The notes under the pieces were generated by a model. That model ran no database searches. It was not told where the DNA came from and was given only the letters and a program-made list of their open reading frames with translations. Both the position numbers and the translations under genes were made by a program. A DNA stretch of 64,000 nt from assembly GCF_028994805.1 (NCBI RefSeq), contig NZ_JAJQQP010000013.1, positions 89,065 through 153,064 of the forward strand. The letters are read 5' to 3'. Source of the DNA: Promicromonospora iranensis (GTDB taxonomy: Bacteria > Actinomycetota > Actinomycetes > Actinomycetales > Cellulomonadaceae). Shown here piece by piece: positions 24,131 through 32,046 of this stretch (position 1 is its first letter; each line of letters starts with the position of its first letter).

Positions 24131-24196
24131 GTGGTCGGCAGAAGGTCAGGTGGTCGGTAGCCCGGGCTACCGACCACCTGACCTTCTACCGACCAC
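24131..24196. repeat. 66-bp inverted repeat, copy 2
   Basis: Nearly perfect palindrome: arms GTGGTCGG, AGAAGGTCAGG, TGGTCGGTAGCCC with the complements in reverse order. Same length and same terminal GTGGTCGG/CCGACCAC as copy 1 at 21079. It lies 22 bases past the stop of the CUT1 permease gene, so it may act as a terminator. Confidence 0.88.
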
Positions 24197-24218
24197 ACGA
24201 AAACCGGCGAACCCGGGA

Positions 24219-25109
24219 TCAGCCCTTGACCGAGCCCGACATCAGGCCGCCCACGAAGTACTTGCCCAGCACGATGTAGACCAGCAGCGTCGGCAGCGAC
24301 GCGAACAGCGCACCCGCCATAGAGACGCCGTAGTTCTGCAGCAGCGCACCGTTGGCGAGGTTGTTCAGCGCCACGGTGACCGGGCCGTTCTGCGACGAGG
24401 AGAAGAAGACCGCGAACAGGAAGTCGTTCCACGCCGAGGTGAACTGCCAGATGAGGACCACGACGAAGCTCGGCACCGAGAGCGGCAGGACGATCGACCA
24501 GTAGGTGCGCAGCATGCCGGCGCCGTCGACGCGTCCGGCCTCGATGAGCTCGTGCGGCACCGTCATGTAGTAGTTCCGGAAGATGAGCGTGGTGATCGGG
24601 ATGCCGTAGACCACGTGCAGCATGATCAGCGTCGGCACGCCGGTCGGTATGCCGAGGTCGAGGATCAGCTGGTTCAGCGGGATCATCACCGCCTGGTAGG
24701 GGATGAACATCCCGAACAGGATCAGCGTGAAGACGAGGTCCGCGCCGCGGAAGCTCCACCGGGCCAGCACGAACCCGTTCAGCGAGCCGAGGAACGCGGC
24801 GATGATCGCGCTCGGCACCACCACGGCGACGCTGCGCAGGATCGCGGGTGACAGCGCGGTCCAGGCCGTGACCCAGTTGTCGAGGGTCCAGACCTCGGGC
24901 AGGGCCCAGGCGCGGCTCGGGTCGGCGTCGCCGGTGCCCTTGAAGCTGGTCACCAGGAGCACGTACACCGGGATGAGGACGACCACCAGGAAGAAGATCA
25001 GTCCCGCGTACTTCAGGGTGCGCGAGAGCGCGTACCGGTCCTTGCTCGTGGGCCGGGGTGGATCCCTCCGGACACGGGGCGCGGCGAGCTGGTCGGCGGC
25101 GGCGGTCAT
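24219..25109 (-). CDS. CUT1 sugar ABC importer, permease 2 (MalG-like)
   Basis: A 296-residue permease with six membrane segments: about 30-50 (LIFFLVVVLIPVYVLLVTSF), 95-115, 127-150, 160-180, 205-225 and 260-280. The EAA motif EAGRVDGAGMLRTYWSIVLPLSVP lies before segment 5. It couples to a cytoplasmic ATPase; none is encoded here, and actinobacterial CUT1 systems commonly use a shared MsiK/UgpC-type ATPase. ATG 25109 overlaps the stop of the upstream permease (ATGA). Substrate probably an oligosaccharide, not identified. Confidence 0.92.
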   Translation of the reverse strand: MTAAADQLAAPRVRRDPPRPTSKDRYALSRTLKYAGLIFFLVVVLIPVYVLLVTSFKGTGDADPSRAWALPEVWTLDNWVTAWTALSPAILRSVAVVVPSAIIAAFLGSLNGFVLARWSFRGADLVFTLILFGMFIPYQAVMIPLNQLILDLGIPTGVPTLIMLHVVYGIPITTLIFRNYYMTVPHELIEAGRVDGAGMLRTYWSIVLPLSVPSFVVVLIWQFTSAWNDFLFAVFFSSSQNGPVTVALNNLANGALLQNYGVSMAGALFASLPTLLVYIVLGKYFVGGLMSGSVKG

Positions 25110-26008
25110 CGCTTCTCCTCGCGGTTCGTGCGGATCAGGTACGGCACGATGACGAGCGCGACGATGATCAGCAGGATCGAGCCGACGGCGGCCGCGTTCG
25201 CGTAGTCGAAGCTCGACTTGAACACGAACATGTCGACGGCCGGGACCTTGGTCTGGTAGTTGGCCGGCTTGGAGATCGACATGATGAGGTCGAACGCCTT
25301 GAGCGACATGTGGCCGATGATGATCAGCGCCGACAGCGCGACCGGCGACAGCTGCGGGAACAGGACATGGCGGTACAGCTTCCACTCGCTGGCGCCGTCC
25401 ATCCGGGCGGCCTCGCGCAGCTCGTTCGGGATACCGCGGAAACCGGCGAGGAACAGCGCCATCACGTAGCCGGACAGCTGCCAGATCGCGGGGATCGCGA
25501 TGGCGATGATGCCGAACGTGACGTTGTTCCACCAGTTGTTCTGCAGGGCGTCGAGCCCGACCATCTGGAACAGGCGGTTCAGGCCGGAGGCCTGCTCGTC
25601 CTGGTTGGAGTTGAGCAGCCAGCGCCACACCACACCGGAGGCGACGAACGAGACGGCCATCGGGAAGAGGTAGACCGAGCGGAACAGCCCCTCACCCTTG
25701 ACCGGCTTCTCGAGCATCCAGGCCCAGAGGAAGCCCATGACCATGGTGCCCGCCAGGAACACGACCGTGTACAGGACGAGGTTCATCAGCGAGTGCTGGA
25801 AGTCCTCGCTGGCCAGGAGGTCGAGGTAGTTCGTGAACCACACGAACGCGGCCGGCTCCTGCCCGGTGGCCGTGGCGGCCGTGTGGTCGTCCCGGAAGGA
25901 CGTGGAGAAGTTGGCTGCGATCAGCCCGTAGACGAAGACGCCGACGAGGATCAGGGACGGCGCGAGCAGGAGGAGCGGTGGCCCGAGTCGCCGCAGTGTG
26001 TTGAGCAT
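25106..26008 (-). CDS. CUT1 sugar ABC importer, permease 1 (MalF-like)
   Basis: A 300-residue permease with six segments (first LLLLAPSLILVGVFVYGLIA at about 12-31; others near 75-100, 112-132, 165-185, 215-235 and 270-290). The EAA loop ELREAARMDGASEWKLYRHV is clear. A ~40-residue extracytoplasmic stretch follows segment 1 (FVWFTNYLDLLAS). Translationally coupled to permease 2. The binding-protein gene is upstream, with a strong hairpin between them at 26063 that may reduce permease relative to binding-protein expression. Confidence 0.92.
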   Translation of the reverse strand: MLNTLRRLGPPLLLLAPSLILVGVFVYGLIAANFSTSFRDDHTAATATGQEPAAFVWFTNYLDLLASEDFQHSLMNLVLYTVVFLAGTMVMGFLWAWMLEKPVKGEGLFRSVYLFPMAVSFVASGVVWRWLLNSNQDEQASGLNRLFQMVGLDALQNNWWNNVTFGIIAIAIPAIWQLSGYVMALFLAGFRGIPNELREAARMDGASEWKLYRHVLFPQLSPVALSALIIIGHMSLKAFDLIMSISKPANYQTKVPAVDMFVFKSSFDYANAAAVGSILLIIVALVIVPYLIRTNREEKR

Positions 26009-26014
26009 GTAGGT

Positions 26015-26062
26015 ACCCCAGATGGATGGGCGAAGATGGATGGGCGAGATGGTGGGCGCAGC
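26015..26062. repeat. ATGGATGGGCGA direct repeat in the CUT1 leader
   Basis: Two exact copies of GATGGATGGGCGA in tandem, plus a diverged third, between the permease start and the hairpin at 26063. Confidence 0.55.
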
Positions 26063-26094
26063 CGCGCGCCGTCGGGTAGGCCCGACGGCGCGCG
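26063..26094. terminator. Intercistronic hairpin between binding protein and permease genes
   Basis: CGCGCGCCGTCGGG and CCCGACGGCGCGCG form a perfect 14-bp stem with a TAGG loop. It lies 46 bases after the binding-protein stop and 55 bases before the permease start. No U-tract, so partial termination or mRNA stabilisation is as likely as full termination. Confidence 0.7.
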
Positions 26095-26139
26095 ACGTAC
26101 GGCGGTGCGCGTGACGCGAGAACGGTCAGCGCCCGGGTG

Positions 26140-27426
26140 TCAGCCCTGAGCGGCGGCCGCCAGCTCGGACTGGAACCCGGCCAGGTCGGACGCACCCGTC
26201 GTGAACTTGCTCGTCGCGTCGGAGACCGCGTTGAGCGTCGCGACCGGGGTCGCCGCGCCGTGCGCCAGTGAGGACACGATCGTGTCGTTCGCGAACGACT
26301 CGATGGCGGTCTGCTGGTACTCCGAGAAGTCCGCGGGGTCGGCGTCGGTGCGGGCCGGGATGGAGCCCTTCGCCTGGTTGAACGCGACCTGGCCCTCGAG
26401 CGAGCCGACGGTCTCGAGCCATGCCTTGGCGCCGTCCGGGTGGGGGGCGCCGACCGGCAGGGTGAACGAGTCGGCCAGGAAGTCGAACGTCCCGTCGGTG
26501 CCCGGGACCGGGGCCGCCGTGAAGTCCGTGCCGAGCGCCTTGTCCTGCTCCTCGAACGCCGCGACCGCCCAGTCGCCCATGACGTTGAACGCGGCGCCGC
26601 CGTCGATCACCATCTGGGTGGCCTCGGGCCAGTCGAGCCCGTCGCGGTCGTCGTTGGTGAAGCCCATGAGGGTCTCGAAGTTCTCGAGCGCGGCGGTGAC
26701 CTCGGCGCCCTCCCAGTCGGTGCTCCCGTCCCACAGCCCGTTGTACGCCTCGGCGCCCAGGCTGGCGAGCAGCACGGTCTCGAGCAGGTGCACCTGGGTC
26801 CAGGTGGTGCCCACCGACAGCGGCGTGACGCCGGCGGCGTCGAGCTTCTCGAGGTCGGCGATCCATGCGTCGAGGTCCGCGTACTCGGCCGCGGGGTCGA
26901 TGTCGTTCTCCTCGAGCACCGTCGGGTTGGCCCAGACGACGTTCGCGCGGTGGATGTTCGACGGGATGGAGTAGATCGCGCCGTCGTCGGACGAGAGCCG
27001 GTCGACCAGGTCGGCCGGGAACGCGTCGGTCAGCCCGAACTCGTCGTACAGGTCGGAGACGTCCTCGATCTGCGCGGCGTCGATGTAGTCCTGCAGCTCC
27101 ATGCCGGCGTGGGCCTGGAACGTGTCCGGCGGGTCCTGCGCCTGCAGACGGGTCTGCAGCAGGTCCTTCGCCGCGGAGCCCGCACCACCGGCGACGGCGC
27201 CGTTGACGAACTCGATGTCGGGGTGCTGCTTCTCGAACTCGCCGACCAGGGCGTCCAGGCCGGCCTTCTCGGAGCCTGCCGCCCACCAGGTGAACACCTC
27301 GACCTGGCTGCCGCCGCCCTCGCCGCCGTTGTCGCCACCTGTGTCGCCGCCGCCGCACGCGGCCAGCGTGAGACCGAGAACAGCAGCTGTCGCCACCGTC
27401 GCGGTCATCCTCCGGTTCAAACGCAT
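26140..27426 (-). CDS. CUT1 sugar ABC importer, substrate-binding lipoprotein
   Basis: A 428-residue lipoprotein. Signal peptide MRLNRRMTATVATAAVLGL, then the lipobox LAAC with the lipidated Cys at residue 23, and a Gly/Asp/Glu linker. The rest is a family 1 solute-binding protein (VEVFTWWAAGSEKAGLDAL; RTDADPADFSEYQ; final YQSELAAAAQ-type end). It delivers sugar to the two permeases downstream. Start 27426 was chosen over 27462 because it yields a standard signal peptide and has GAGGG about ten bases upstream. The ROK regulator is divergent, with a palindrome in between. Confidence 0.92.
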   Translation of the reverse strand: MRLNRRMTATVATAAVLGLTLAACGGGDTGGDNGGEGGGSQVEVFTWWAAGSEKAGLDALVGEFEKQHPDIEFVNGAVAGGAGSAAKDLLQTRLQAQDPPDTFQAHAGMELQDYIDAAQIEDVSDLYDEFGLTDAFPADLVDRLSSDDGAIYSIPSNIHRANVVWANPTVLEENDIDPAAEYADLDAWIADLEKLDAAGVTPLSVGTTWTQVHLLETVLLASLGAEAYNGLWDGSTDWEGAEVTAALENFETLMGFTNDDRDGLDWPEATQMVIDGGAAFNVMGDWAVAAFEEQDKALGTDFTAAPVPGTDGTFDFLADSFTLPVGAPHPDGAKAWLETVGSLEGQVAFNQAKGSIPARTDADPADFSEYQQTAIESFANDTIVSSLAHGAATPVATLNAVSDATSKFTTGASDLAGFQSELAAAAQG

Positions 27427-27633
27427 CTGGGGTCCCTCAACCTTCCTCGGTCGCTGGAGCACCGACCCGGGCCGACATCGTCGTGCGCGCCGAAGGTGAA
27501 GTCACTTCGCGCCAGGACCACGTCGTTCCTGTGACCGGCCGGGCGCGCCTGTACGCCCGTGAACCCGGCTCCTATCGAACGGCCAGGCATCGTTGGTGTC
27601 AAGAATTGAACGCAAGCGTCGCCCGATCGTGAC

Positions 27634-27645
27634 CTGAACGTTCAG
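27634..27645. promoter_or_regulatory. Palindrome, candidate ROK operator
   Basis: CTGAACGTTCAG, perfect 12-bp palindrome about 40 bases upstream of the ROK -10 box, with a nearby half-site TTGAACG at 27606. Operator identity is inferred. Confidence 0.45.
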
Positions 27646-27684
27646 TTCCTGTATCCAAACCCGTCATACCGCCGGGAAGGCGGT

Positions 27685-27690
27685 TACCCT
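27685..27690 (+). promoter_or_regulatory. -10 box of the ROK gene (leaderless)
   Basis: TACCCT, seven bases before GTG 27698. Confidence 0.5.
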
Positions 27691-27697
27691 GGGCGCT

Positions 27698-28882
27698 GTG
27701 CGCGCGGATCGGGTGACCCCGGGCTCGCAGACCTCACTGCGTGAGGCCAACCGAGCCCGGATCGTGAGCGCCGTCCAGCAGCGTGGCTCCCTCACGCAGA
27801 TCGAGCTGGCCGGCGTCACAGGGCTGTCCCCGGCCACCATCTCGAACATCGTCAAGGAGCTCACCACCGCCGGCGTGCTCCACACCGCGCAGTCCACGCG
27901 CAACGGCCGTCGCGCGCTGCAGGTCACGCTCGCCCGCAACCTCGGGCTGGTGGCCGGTATCCGGTTCGGCATGCGCTCCCTGAGCGTCGCTCTCGCCGAT
28001 GCGTCCATGCGGGTCCTGGCCGAGCAGCGCATGCCACTCGCCCCCGACCACCGCGCCGACGCCGGTCTGCAGCGCGTCGCGATGCTGATCAGAGAGATGA
28101 TGGAGTCTGTGGACGCCGACCCGTCAGAGCTGCTCGCCGTCGGCGTCGGGGTGCCCGCTCCCGTCGACATCCGCACCGGCCAGGTCGTGACCGTCGGCAT
28201 GATGCGCGGCTGGGACGGCGTGCACGTCGACGAGATCCTGGGCGCCGAGCTGGACGTCCCCGTGACCGCCGACAACGACTCGACGCTCGCCGCGATCGCG
28301 GAGGCCCGGTTCGGCGCGGGCGCCGGCTACGACTCGGTCGCCTACGTCCGCGTGTCCCACGGCGTGGGCGGTGGCCTCGTCCTCGGCGGGCGGGCCGTGC
28401 ACGGCCGGTCCGGGGTGGCCGGCGAGATCGGGCACGTGTCCGTCGACGAGCACGGGCCCATCTGCCGGTGCGGCAACCGCGGCTGCCTCGAGATGCTGAT
28501 CGGCGCCACCAGCCTCCTGTCGATGCTCCCGCGCGAGGCAGGCCACCTCACGCTCGCGGACCTCGTGGCCCGGGCGCTCGACGGCGACGCCGGCAGCCGC
28601 CGCGTCGTGTTCGACGCCGGACGCCACCTCGGCATCGCCCTCGCCAACCTGTGCAACCTCGTGGACCCCGACGTGGTGGTCATCGGCGGCACGCTCGCCG
28701 AGGCCGGCGAGGTCCTGCTCGAGCCGCTGCGCACCTCGCTCGGCCAGCGCATCGTCGCGACCTCCCGCGGCCCGGTCGAGGTGGTCCCGTCGGCACTGGG
28801 GGCCGACGCGGGCGTCCGTGGCGCTCTGGCGGCCGCCCTGGACCAGGCGCGGATGTTCGGCACGCTCGGGGTGGGCTCATGA
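27698..28882 (+). CDS. ROK-family transcriptional regulator
   Basis: A 394-residue NagC/XylR-type regulator. An N-terminal winged HTH (about 14-75: REANRARIVSAVQQRGSLTQIELAG, LSPATISNIVKEL) precedes a ROK sugar-kinase-like domain. ROK marks are HGVGGGLVLGGRAVHGRSGVAGEIGHV and the zinc motif CRCGNRGCLEM. The kinase-active Asp region (VTADNDSTLAAIAEARFG) is present, but like other ROK repressors it most likely only binds sugar. It faces the CUT1 importer divergently and its stop overlaps the start of the CUT2 binding-protein gene (ATGA), so it may control both importers. Confidence 0.9.
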   Translation: MRADRVTPGSQTSLREANRARIVSAVQQRGSLTQIELAGVTGLSPATISNIVKELTTAGVLHTAQSTRNGRRALQVTLARNLGLVAGIRFGMRSLSVALADASMRVLAEQRMPLAPDHRADAGLQRVAMLIREMMESVDADPSELLAVGVGVPAPVDIRTGQVVTVGMMRGWDGVHVDEILGAELDVPVTADNDSTLAAIAEARFGAGAGYDSVAYVRVSHGVGGGLVLGGRAVHGRSGVAGEIGHVSVDEHGPICRCGNRGCLEMLIGATSLLSMLPREAGHLTLADLVARALDGDAGSRRVVFDAGRHLGIALANLCNLVDPDVVVIGGTLAEAGEVLLEPLRTSLGQRIVATSRGPVEVVPSALGADAGVRGALAAALDQARMFGTLGVGS

Positions 28883-30054
28883 CCCGCCCCACCCCCCGCT
28901 CGTTGAGTGCTGGGTATTTGCGCCCTCGAAACGGTTCGAGCCCACAAATATCACGCACTCAACGGGGGGTGGGGTGGGTTGTGGGGGTTGGGCTTTTGTT
29001 TGGGTTGGGGGGGTGTTCCAGCGGGGGGGCTGGTGGCCAGGCCGCCGCCGAGGGTGCCGCACCCGAGGGGACCATCGGCCTGCTCCTGCCGGAGGCCCAG
29101 ACCGCCCGCTACGAGGCGTCCGACCGCCCGACCTTCGTCTCCGTCGTGGACCGCCGCTGCCCGGGCTGCACGGTCCTGTACGCCAACGCGGGGCAGGACG
29201 CCGCCGCGCAGCTCCAGCAGGCCGAGTCGATGCTCGCACAGGGCGCCGACGTGCTCGTGCTCGACGCCGTGGACACCGTCGCCGCGGCCGGCATCGTGGT
29301 GCAGGCCGAGCGGCTGGGTGCACAGGTCATCGCCTACGATCGGTTCGTGGACGGCGCGGACTACTACGTGTCGTACGACTACGAGTTCATCGGCTTCCTG
29401 CTGGGCTCGGCCCTGGTCGGGGCGGTCAACGAGAGGGTCGGCGACACGGCCGACGGCGAGCGGCCGGGAGTACTGCTGGTGCACGGCTCGGCGACCGAGC
29501 CCAACGCGCTCGCGATCGCGGCCGGCACCCGCCGCGCCCTCGAGGGAGAGGACATCGACGTGCTCGCCGAGCACTACACGCCTGACTGGAGCCCGGACAA
29601 GGCGACCGAGTGGACCGAGGCCATGCTCACCAGGTACCCGGGCCAGGTCGACGGCATCCTCGCCGCCAACGACGGCATAGCGGGCGGCGCGATCGCCGCG
29701 GCGAAGGCCGCGGGCCTCGACCCCGTGCCCGTGACCACCGGGCAGGACGGCGAGCTCGCCGCCGTGCAGCGCATCCTCGCGGGCGACCAGTACATGACCG
29801 TCTACAAGGCGACCGACCAGCAGGCCCAGACCGCCGCCGAGCTCGCGGTGCGCCTGCTGCGCGGCGAGGACCCCCGTGCGGCGGTGGTCATCAAGGGTGT
29901 GCCCACGATGCTGCTGGCGCCCCGCGCCGTGGCCGCCGCCGACGTCCAGCACGTGATCGTCGACGGGCGCGTCTACTCCACCGAGCAGATCTGCGTGCCC
30001 GCGTACGAGGCCGCGTGCGAGCGCGCGGGCCTCATCGGGCAGGAGGCGTCATGA
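28879..30054 (+). CDS. CUT2 sugar ABC importer, substrate-binding lipoprotein (XylF-like)
   Basis: A 391-residue lipoprotein. The hydrophobic signal core and lipobox WVVGVGLLFGLGGC put the lipidated Cys at about residue 45, and a type 1 periplasmic-binding domain follows (GTIGLLLPEAQTARYEASDRP; AQVIAYDRFVDGADYYVSYD; ILAANDGIAGGAIAAAKAAGL; final CVPAYEAACERA). The XylF family binds xylose or a related monosaccharide; the ligand is inferred. ATG 28879 overlaps the ROK stop. The first ~30 residues, unusually long for a signal n-region, are encoded mostly by a palindromic element (28891-28970) that appears inserted. The region then runs into a G-tract. Confidence 0.87.
   Translation: MTRPTPRSLSAGYLRPRNGSSPQISRTQRGVGWVVGVGLLFGLGGCSSGGAGGQAAAEGAAPEGTIGLLLPEAQTARYEASDRPTFVSVVDRRCPGCTVLYANAGQDAAAQLQQAESMLAQGADVLVLDAVDTVAAAGIVVQAERLGAQVIAYDRFVDGADYYVSYDYEFIGFLLGSALVGAVNERVGDTADGERPGVLLVHGSATEPNALAIAAGTRRALEGEDIDVLAEHYTPDWSPDKATEWTEAMLTRYPGQVDGILAANDGIAGGAIAAAKAAGLDPVPVTTGQDGELAAVQRILAGDQYMTVYKATDQQAQTAAELAVRLLRGEDPRAAVVIKGVPTMLLAPRAVAAADVQHVIVDGRVYSTEQICVPAYEAACERAGLIGQEAS
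28891..28970. repeat. Palindromic element with GAAACGGTTC tip, inside the lipoprotein signal region
   Basis: Long imperfect stem: ACCCCCC ... GGGGGGT, GTTGAGTGC ... GCACTCAAC, ATTTG ... CAAAT, and CTCGAA-ACGG-TTCGAG at the tip. It is located 12 bases after the ATG. Its tip resembles that of the element at 34832. Confidence 0.82.
28964..29013 (+). repeat. G-rich tract (candidate G-quadruplex)
   Basis: Six G-runs of three to seven, with loops of two to eight bases, on the coding strand. It encodes the hydrophobic Gly/Val/Leu signal core, so codon content alone could explain part of the richness. Confidence 0.6.
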
Positions 30055-30836
30055 GCGACCCGATCCTCTCCCTGCGCGGCGTGTCCAAGCGGTTCGGCGG
30101 CGTCCGCGCCCTGGTCGACGTCGACGCGGACGTCCACGAGCACGAGGTCCTCGCCGTCGTCGGCGACAACGGCGCGGGCAAGTCCACCCTCGCGGGCGTC
30201 CTGGCCGGCGCCTACCGGCCCGACGCGGGCGAGGTGCTGCTCGACGGGCGGCCCGTGGTGCTGGGCTCGCCCGCCGCCGCCCGGGCCCTCGGCATCGCCG
30301 CCGTCTTCCAGGAGCTGGCGCTCGTGGACGACCTGGACGTCGTCGAGAACCTGTTCCTCGGGCACGAGACGCGCCGCGGGCCCCTGCTCGACGAGGTCGC
30401 CATGGAACGCGAGGCATGGCGCCTGCTCGACCAGCTCGCCGCCAGTGTGCCCACCGTGCGCGAACCGGTCCGCGCCCTGTCCGGCGGCCAGCGCCAGGTC
30501 GTCGCGGTGGCCAGGGCGCTGCTCGGCTCGCCGCGCGTCGTCGTCCTCGACGAGCCGACGGCGTCGCTCGGCGTGCGCCAGACGGCCGAGGTGCTCAACC
30601 TGATCGTCCGGCTGCGCGAGCGTGGCCACGCCGTCGTCCTGGTCAGCCACCAGGCCGGCGACCTGCAGGCCGTCGCCGACCGCATCCTGGTGCTGCGGCT
30701 CGGCCGCGTGCACGACGTGTTCGACGGCGACGCGTCCTACGAGGACCTGCTCGCCGCCATGACCGGCGCGGTCCGGCCCGGGGCGGTCCGGCCCGGCGCC
30801 AAGCACCCGGGCCCGAACCGGGCGGTGCGCCGATGA
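30051..30836 (+). CDS. CUT2 sugar ABC importer, ATPase
   Basis: A 261-residue single ABC ATPase domain. Walker A GDNGAGKST (about 38-46), Q-loop VFQELALVDDL, signature ALSGGQRQVVAVARAL, Walker B VVVLDEPTASLG and H-loop VSHQAGD. CUT2 ATPases such as XylG/RbsA usually have two fused domains (about 500 residues). This one has a single domain, as FrcA-type importers do, and must dimerise. The C-terminus carries a duplicated 15-base unit (AVRPG repeat, 30766-30795). ATG 30051 overlaps the upstream stop (ATGA), and the next gene overlaps by ATGA. Confidence 0.92.
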   Translation: MSDPILSLRGVSKRFGGVRALVDVDADVHEHEVLAVVGDNGAGKSTLAGVLAGAYRPDAGEVLLDGRPVVLGSPAAARALGIAAVFQELALVDDLDVVENLFLGHETRRGPLLDEVAMEREAWRLLDQLAASVPTVREPVRALSGGQRQVVAVARALLGSPRVVVLDEPTASLGVRQTAEVLNLIVRLRERGHAVVLVSHQAGDLQAVADRILVLRLGRVHDVFDGDASYEDLLAAMTGAVRPGAVRPGAKHPGPNRAVRR

Positions 30837-32044
30837 CCGCGCAGACGCACACCACAGGCTCCGGGCTGCCCGCGGGCGGCGCCCTGTCCGGCGCGGTCTG
30901 GCAGCGGATGCGCGGCGGCAGCAGCCTGCTGCCGATCGTCGCGGCGCTCGTCGGCATCTGGCTGATCCTCGGCGCCGTCAACCCGGCCTTCCTCGCGCCG
31001 GAGAACCTCGTCAACCTCACGCTGCAGAGCGCGCCCGTGGGCGTCATAGCGCTCGGCGTGGTGCTCGTGCTCCTGGTGGGCGAGATCGACCTGTCCGTCG
31101 GGTCGCTGAGCGGGCTGGCCGCGGCGGTGGTCGCCGTCGGCTCCGTGACCCTCGGGTGGCCCGTGGCGCTCGCGATCGCCGTCGCCCTGGCCTGCGGCGC
31201 GGTGGTGGGGCTGGCGTACGGTGCGCTCTCGACCCGGCTCGGGCTGCCCAGCTTCGTGTTCACGCTGGCCGGTCTGCTGTTCCTCGCCGGGGTACAGCTG
31301 CGGGTGCTCGGCCCGCTCGGCTCGATCAACCTGCCGTTCGAGTCGTGGTTCGTCCGCTCGGTGCAGCAGGGGTTCCTGCCCGCGGGGGTCGCGTGGGCGC
31401 TCGTGGGCGGGACGGTCGTGGCCTCTGCCGTGCTCCAGGTCGTCGCCCGGGCCCGACGGCGGCGCGCGGACCTCGCCTGCGCGAGCCTGCCGCAGATCGT
31501 CGTGCGCACCGCCGTCCTGGCGGCGGTGCTGTCCGGGATCGTGGCCTACCTGTACCTGGGAAGCGCGCGCGGGCTCGGCTGGTCGGTGGTGCTCTTCGCG
31601 CTGCTGGTCGTGATCACCGACGTCCTGCTGCGCCGCACCCGGTGGGGCCGGTCGGTGCGGGCGGTCGGCGGCGACCGGCGCGCCGCGATGCTCGCCGGCG
31701 TGCCGGTACGGCGCACGGTGGTCCTGTGCTTCGTCGTCTGCTCGACCCTCGCCGCGCTCGGCGGGGTGCTCGCCGCCGGCCGGCTGGGCGCCGCCAACCA
31801 GGGGACCGGGGGCGCCGACACCTACCTCGTGGCGATCGCCGCGGCGGTCATCGGCGGCACCAGCCTGTTCGGCGGGCGCGGCAGCGCCTGGTCCGCGGTG
31901 CTCGGCGTGCTCGTCATCCAGTCCATCGCCAACGGGCTCACGCTGATGAACGTGGACCAGGCCGCGCGCTACATGGTCACCGGGGCCGTGCTGCTGCTGG
32001 CGATCATCATCGACATGCTGCTGCGCAAGCGCCGGGAGGCCTGA
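30833..32044 (+). CDS. CUT2 sugar ABC importer, permease (XylH-like)
   Basis: A 403-residue permease of the BPD_transp_2 family with about ten to twelve membrane segments. Typical features are the start IVAALVGIWLILGAVNPAFL, LVLLVGEIDLSVGS, SLSGLAAAVVAV, GLPSFVFTLAGLL, VGGDRRAAMLAGVPV and IGGTSLFGGRGS near the C-terminus, and the fifth to sixth segments extended as in XylH. Coupled by ATGA to the ATPase. The LacI gene begins two bases after its stop, so the operon continues. Confidence 0.92.
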   Translation: MTAQTHTTGSGLPAGGALSGAVWQRMRGGSSLLPIVAALVGIWLILGAVNPAFLAPENLVNLTLQSAPVGVIALGVVLVLLVGEIDLSVGSLSGLAAAVVAVGSVTLGWPVALAIAVALACGAVVGLAYGALSTRLGLPSFVFTLAGLLFLAGVQLRVLGPLGSINLPFESWFVRSVQQGFLPAGVAWALVGGTVVASAVLQVVARARRRRADLACASLPQIVVRTAVLAAVLSGIVAYLYLGSARGLGWSVVLFALLVVITDVLLRRTRWGRSVRAVGGDRRAAMLAGVPVRRTVVLCFVVCSTLAALGGVLAAGRLGAANQGTGGADTYLVAIAAAVIGGTSLFGGRGSAWSAVLGVLVIQSIANGLTLMNVDQAARYMVTGAVLLLAIIIDMLLRKRREA

Positions 32045-32046
32045 CC

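Larger units (their letters stand above)
27427..27697. promoter_or_regulatory. Divergent control region between the CUT1 importer and ROK genes
   Basis: About 270 bases carrying the leader of the binding-protein gene and the promoters of both directions. It holds the CTGAACGTTCAG palindrome (27634-27645) near the ROK promoter, with related half-sites ATTGAACG and GAACTGAAC around it. The rest shows no gene. Confidence 0.55.

Noticed and set aside
22998..24851. 617-residue plus-strand frame across HNH, GNAT and CUT1 genes
   Set aside because: Composition is typical of an antisense shadow, and no domain is recognisable except for a short decayed-looking stretch noted separately.
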